Shown here in pieces: positions 61,401-64,000 of a stretch of 64,000 nt of DNA; position 1 is the stretch's first letter; the number at the start of each line of letters is the position of its first letter. Position numbers and translations under genes: made by a program. Location: NCBI GenBank assembly GCA_036873135.1, contig JAPTYO010000007.1, positions 13,622,763-13,686,762 of the forward strand, read 5' to 3'. Source of the DNA: Clarkia xantiana subsp. parviflora (lineage: Eukaryota; Streptophyta; Magnoliopsida; Myrtales; Onagraceae). The notes under the pieces were generated by a model, which was not told the origin of the DNA, made no database searches, and worked only from the letters and a program-made list of their open reading frames with translations.

Positions 61401-61524
61401 TCCTCACTGTATACTATCCTCCTCCTGCCTAGTCAGACAGACACTCACCAGCACGAACTACCTCCCCTTCAATAGCAGCATCAAGCTTTAATCTCTATTA
61501 GATTAGATAGATTTAGATAGCAAT
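58425..61524. other. AT-rich spacer before the membrane-protein gene
   Basis: No gene supported. Holds (AT)n at about 58648-58672 and 59283-59307, a T-run at about 59530-59552 and a small foldback at 59646-59861. Confidence 0.5.
59646..59861. mobile_element. Small MITE-like foldback
   Basis: CTTGGAGCACCATGCTTTTG at the left and, reversed, TTTGGGAGCACCATGCTTTTG at the right are inverted repeats about 215 bp apart. No ORF; target duplication not resolved. Confidence 0.55.
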
Positions 61525-63057
61525 ATGGTCCTCTCTCCAAAACTCCGGCAGAAGACCAGCGCCGCCGCCGAGGGCATGGGCCTCCTCTTCGTCTTCTTCC
61601 CTAACAATGATAAAGATCATGACACAGCCCCTGCAACCGCTTCCAATCTTCTCTCCCGTTCGCAGTCTCACTCATCGTCGTCCCCTTCCTCCGCCGCCAA
61701 ATGTCTCGCCGGCTCCGCCTCCTACAGGCGGACCAACTCCACCCGCCTCCTCACTAAAGCTCAGTCCACCATCTCCATCTGCGCCCTCCTCGTCTTCATT
61801 ACACTACTCGTCTTCACTCTCTCCACCTTCGAACCCACCACCGCCGCCAAGACCCACCTCCCCGTCCCTTCCAGGAGGTTCTTATCCCAGACGAAGACCG
61901 ATACCCGCCGCCGCTCCGCTTTACCCAGTTCCTTCCACTTCTCCAATTTCTGGAGCTCCGGCGACCATGGCAGCAAGCCTAAGCACCAATTCGCGTTACA
62001 GGGAATGGGGACGCTCTACAGAAGAGGCACCCGGGCCATGAACGACCTCATTGTCGGCCACGTGGTGGAGACCACCTCCGACGAGGATATTCGCGTCTTC
62101 ATGCGAGCGCTCCACCGCTCTGGCTTAACGGCGAAGGCGGACCTCGTGTTAATCTTCGGCTCTCCGTCTTCCAATTTGAGCTCCGTCGTTCTAGAAGAGA
62201 ACGACTCTTTCTGGAAGATTCTTCAGCGGCAATTCAATGGAAGCTCCGATTCGAAGCCGCCGGTATCGTCGAGCTTTGATGCCAGTCAGTTCATCAAATC
62301 ATCTAAATCGAAGGAGAAGGAGGTTGCCGAGCCTATTTGGGGAAAGAAGAACCGGAGCAATTACAGTGACGGCGGCGCTGAGTCGTTTCGGCTGAATTAC
62401 GGCTCTGTGGTAAGTTTCGATGCACCGGAGCTAGATCCTGAGAACTCGCTCGCCGGTTTCCTGGACCACGTTCCGATGAGTCTGCGGCGGTGGGCGTGTT
62501 ACCCTATGCTACTGGGACGACTCCGGCGGAACTTCAAGCACGTAATGCTCGTCGACGTCAAGAACTCCGTCGTGCTCTCCGATCCGCTCGGCCGAATGAA
62601 GAGCCGCAGCGCCGAGTCAGTTCACCTTCTAATCAGACCGGACGGCGGCGGCGGCGGCGGGAAACACGGTAAGAAGAGTTCCGACAAGTCTCAGGCACAC
62701 AACTCAGTCAACTCGGCAGTGATAATGGGCGGCGCACGCGGCGTCAGACGGCTGGCAAGTGCTATGCTGACGGAGATCGTTCGGGCCGCAATGCAGCACA
62801 AGAAAAAGAACTCAGTGACCGAGTCAGGCGTGCTGAGTCAACTCGTCGGTAACGAGTTCATGCTGAAGAACGTCGATTTGATCAGAGCCACCGATTCAGC
62901 GGCGGACCTGAGTTTCCTCACCGCCAACGCAGCATCTCGGTTACCGGATTACGCCGTCGTTCATCGCGGTATCAGCCGCCATGATCTTAACGCTTTAATT
63001 ATGAAGCACATTTGTTTGCATGAATATGATTCTTCTTCTGTTTATAAAGATTGTTAG
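61525..63057 (+). CDS. Uncharacterised plant single-pass membrane protein
   Basis: Intronless, 510 aa, GC-richer than its surroundings. I recognise it only as a plant family of unknown function. Residues 1-80 are Ser/Ala/Arg-rich. Residues about 81-100 (STISICALLVFITLLVFTLS) form one membrane segment, so a type II protein of the Golgi or ER is plausible. Residues about 155-510 look like one globular domain: GMGTLYRRGTRAMNDLIVGH, DLVLIFGS, SLRRWACYPMLLGRLRRNF, VMLVDVKNSVVLSDPLGR, then a Gly/Lys-rich loop, NSAVIMGGARGVRRL and SVTESGVLSQLVGNEFMLKN. The VMLVDVKNSVVLSDPL stretch faintly recalls the acidic metal-binding motif of GT-A glycosyltransferases, which is speculation. The start is the first ATG of the frame, after an in-frame AT-rich leader. 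Ends ...YDSSSVYKDC. Confidence 0.88.
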   Translation: MVLSPKLRQKTSAAAEGMGLLFVFFPNNDKDHDTAPATASNLLSRSQSHSSSSPSSAAKCLAGSASYRRTNSTRLLTKAQSTISICALLVFITLLVFTLSTFEPTTAAKTHLPVPSRRFLSQTKTDTRRRSALPSSFHFSNFWSSGDHGSKPKHQFALQGMGTLYRRGTRAMNDLIVGHVVETTSDEDIRVFMRALHRSGLTAKADLVLIFGSPSSNLSSVVLEENDSFWKILQRQFNGSSDSKPPVSSSFDASQFIKSSKSKEKEVAEPIWGKKNRSNYSDGGAESFRLNYGSVVSFDAPELDPENSLAGFLDHVPMSLRRWACYPMLLGRLRRNFKHVMLVDVKNSVVLSDPLGRMKSRSAESVHLLIRPDGGGGGGKHGKKSSDKSQAHNSVNSAVIMGGARGVRRLASAMLTEIVRAAMQHKKKNSVTESGVLSQLVGNEFMLKNVDLIRATDSAADLSFLTANAASRLPDYAVVHRGISRHDLNALIMKHICLHEYDSSSVYKDC

Positions 63058-63336
63058 TAAAAAAAATATAGCAGAGCAAAAAATTGTGATAGAATTTAAA
63101 ATTCCACGTGAAATTTAAACACTTTGTATTTTTTATTTTTATTAAGTTTTGGTAGTATATTATGTCTTTGTATATATAAATTTACCAATAAAAATTGGTT
63201 TGGTTACAGATTACGGTGAATAAAATTTATTATATTGTATAATTTGTTGTACTTTTCTCGGCAGTGAAAAATATTAGTTGTTCCTTGCAGAGTCATTTAT
63301 AGGGTTTAGCATATACACAGTTAATGTCTTAATTTT

Positions 63337-63385
<49 letters not shown>

Positions 63386-63631
63386 AATTTTTAATATATA
63401 TATTTGATATTTAAAGTATTAAATTTGTTATTTTTTTTGTCTTGTATATTGTATATTTGTATTAGTGTTAAAATTGATATTTTGTAATAATAAAAGTATG
63501 TCATATTCCACCTTTTTAAAGTATTAAATTATTGTCTATGGCTTACAATTCTTTGATATTTTAAAAAAATTAATTTTATTTCGTTAATATTAGTAGAAAT
63601 CAACAATTTTAATAGTTTAGAAATCAAATAC

Positions 63632-63669
<38 letters not shown>

Positions 63670-64000
63670 ACCAAATCATAACATGACAGGTCGTGTTTAG
63701 ATACTAATACTAAATCTTTATCTATATTATGCTCGTGGAATGGTAGAAATGTTTATTTAAATCAAATGAAAATGCTTATACACACAGAGTCGAGGGCACC
63801 GTGTGGTGATGCGAAACTAAAAAATGTAATATTATCATTTAAAATATTACATTATCCTTGGAATTTTTTATATTAATAATTTTTCCAAATCTCAATTCTT
63901 GCTACCCTAAACGTGTAATTCATGGTTTCGCCTATACTTATATAATAGTTTTAAAATAATTCTCCCTCCAAAAGAATTAGACAATGTATTGTATGACACC
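63058..64000. other. 3' flank with microsatellites
   Basis: AT-rich sequence after the last gene. Contains (TA)n at about 63342-63381 and (AAT)n at about 63632-63668; nothing else recognised. Confidence 0.6.

Overview
The window is nuclear DNA of a flowering plant, very probably a eudicot. Two genes are rich in introns and follow familiar angiosperm structures, the spacers are AT-rich and full of MITEs, and there is a complete plant-type LTR retrotransposon. I cannot name the species. Five host protein genes are supported: a RanGAP1-type Ran GTPase-activating protein (minus, cut by the left edge), a full-size ABCA1-type ABC transporter (minus, 40 coding exons, every junction in phase), a P-class PPR protein (plus, intronless), an AP2-domain factor of the Arabidopsis At2g41710 type (minus, 9 exons including a 9-nt microexon), and an uncharacterised single-pass membrane protein (plus, intronless).

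Layout. 1-2.2 kb: RanGAP coding region and its leader. 2.2-4.1 kb: spacer with a foldback element. 4.1-22.5 kb: ABCA1, with a TRIM-like retroelement in intron 22. 22.6-28.6 kb: AT-rich spacer holding short repeats, a non-autonomous Helitron (24119-25625) and small foldbacks. 28.6-39.0 kb: a complete, young Ty3/gypsy element with both LTRs and a 5-bp target duplication. 39.0-44.5 kb: two MITEs, then a degenerate relative of the same retroelement family with a hAT-like MITE in its LTR. 44.5-48.1 kb: spacer. 48.1-53.9 kb: PPR and AP2 genes, convergent, with about 660 bp between stop codons. 53.9-61.5 kb: gene-poor spacer with foldbacks. 61.5-63.1 kb: the membrane protein gene.

The most unusual object is the retroelement at 28604-39017. 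In element orientation (minus strand) it carries 5' LTR, PBS, one long gag-protease ORF, a tandem array of stem-loop repeats, a spliced antisense gene, PPT and 3' LTR. No reverse transcriptase, RNase H or integrase is visible. The long ORF instead continues past the protease into a second, diverged gag-like segment with its own zinc-knuckle-like motif. The array downstream keeps two hairpins per 49-bp unit although arm and loop sequences change. The LTRs differ by two copies of a 34-bp palindromic unit. Together these suggest an active or recently active non-autonomous, probably Tat-lineage, element that depends on a partner for pol.

The host genes do not form a pathway. All assignments come from reading the sequence and from remembered family features. 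No database search was run.
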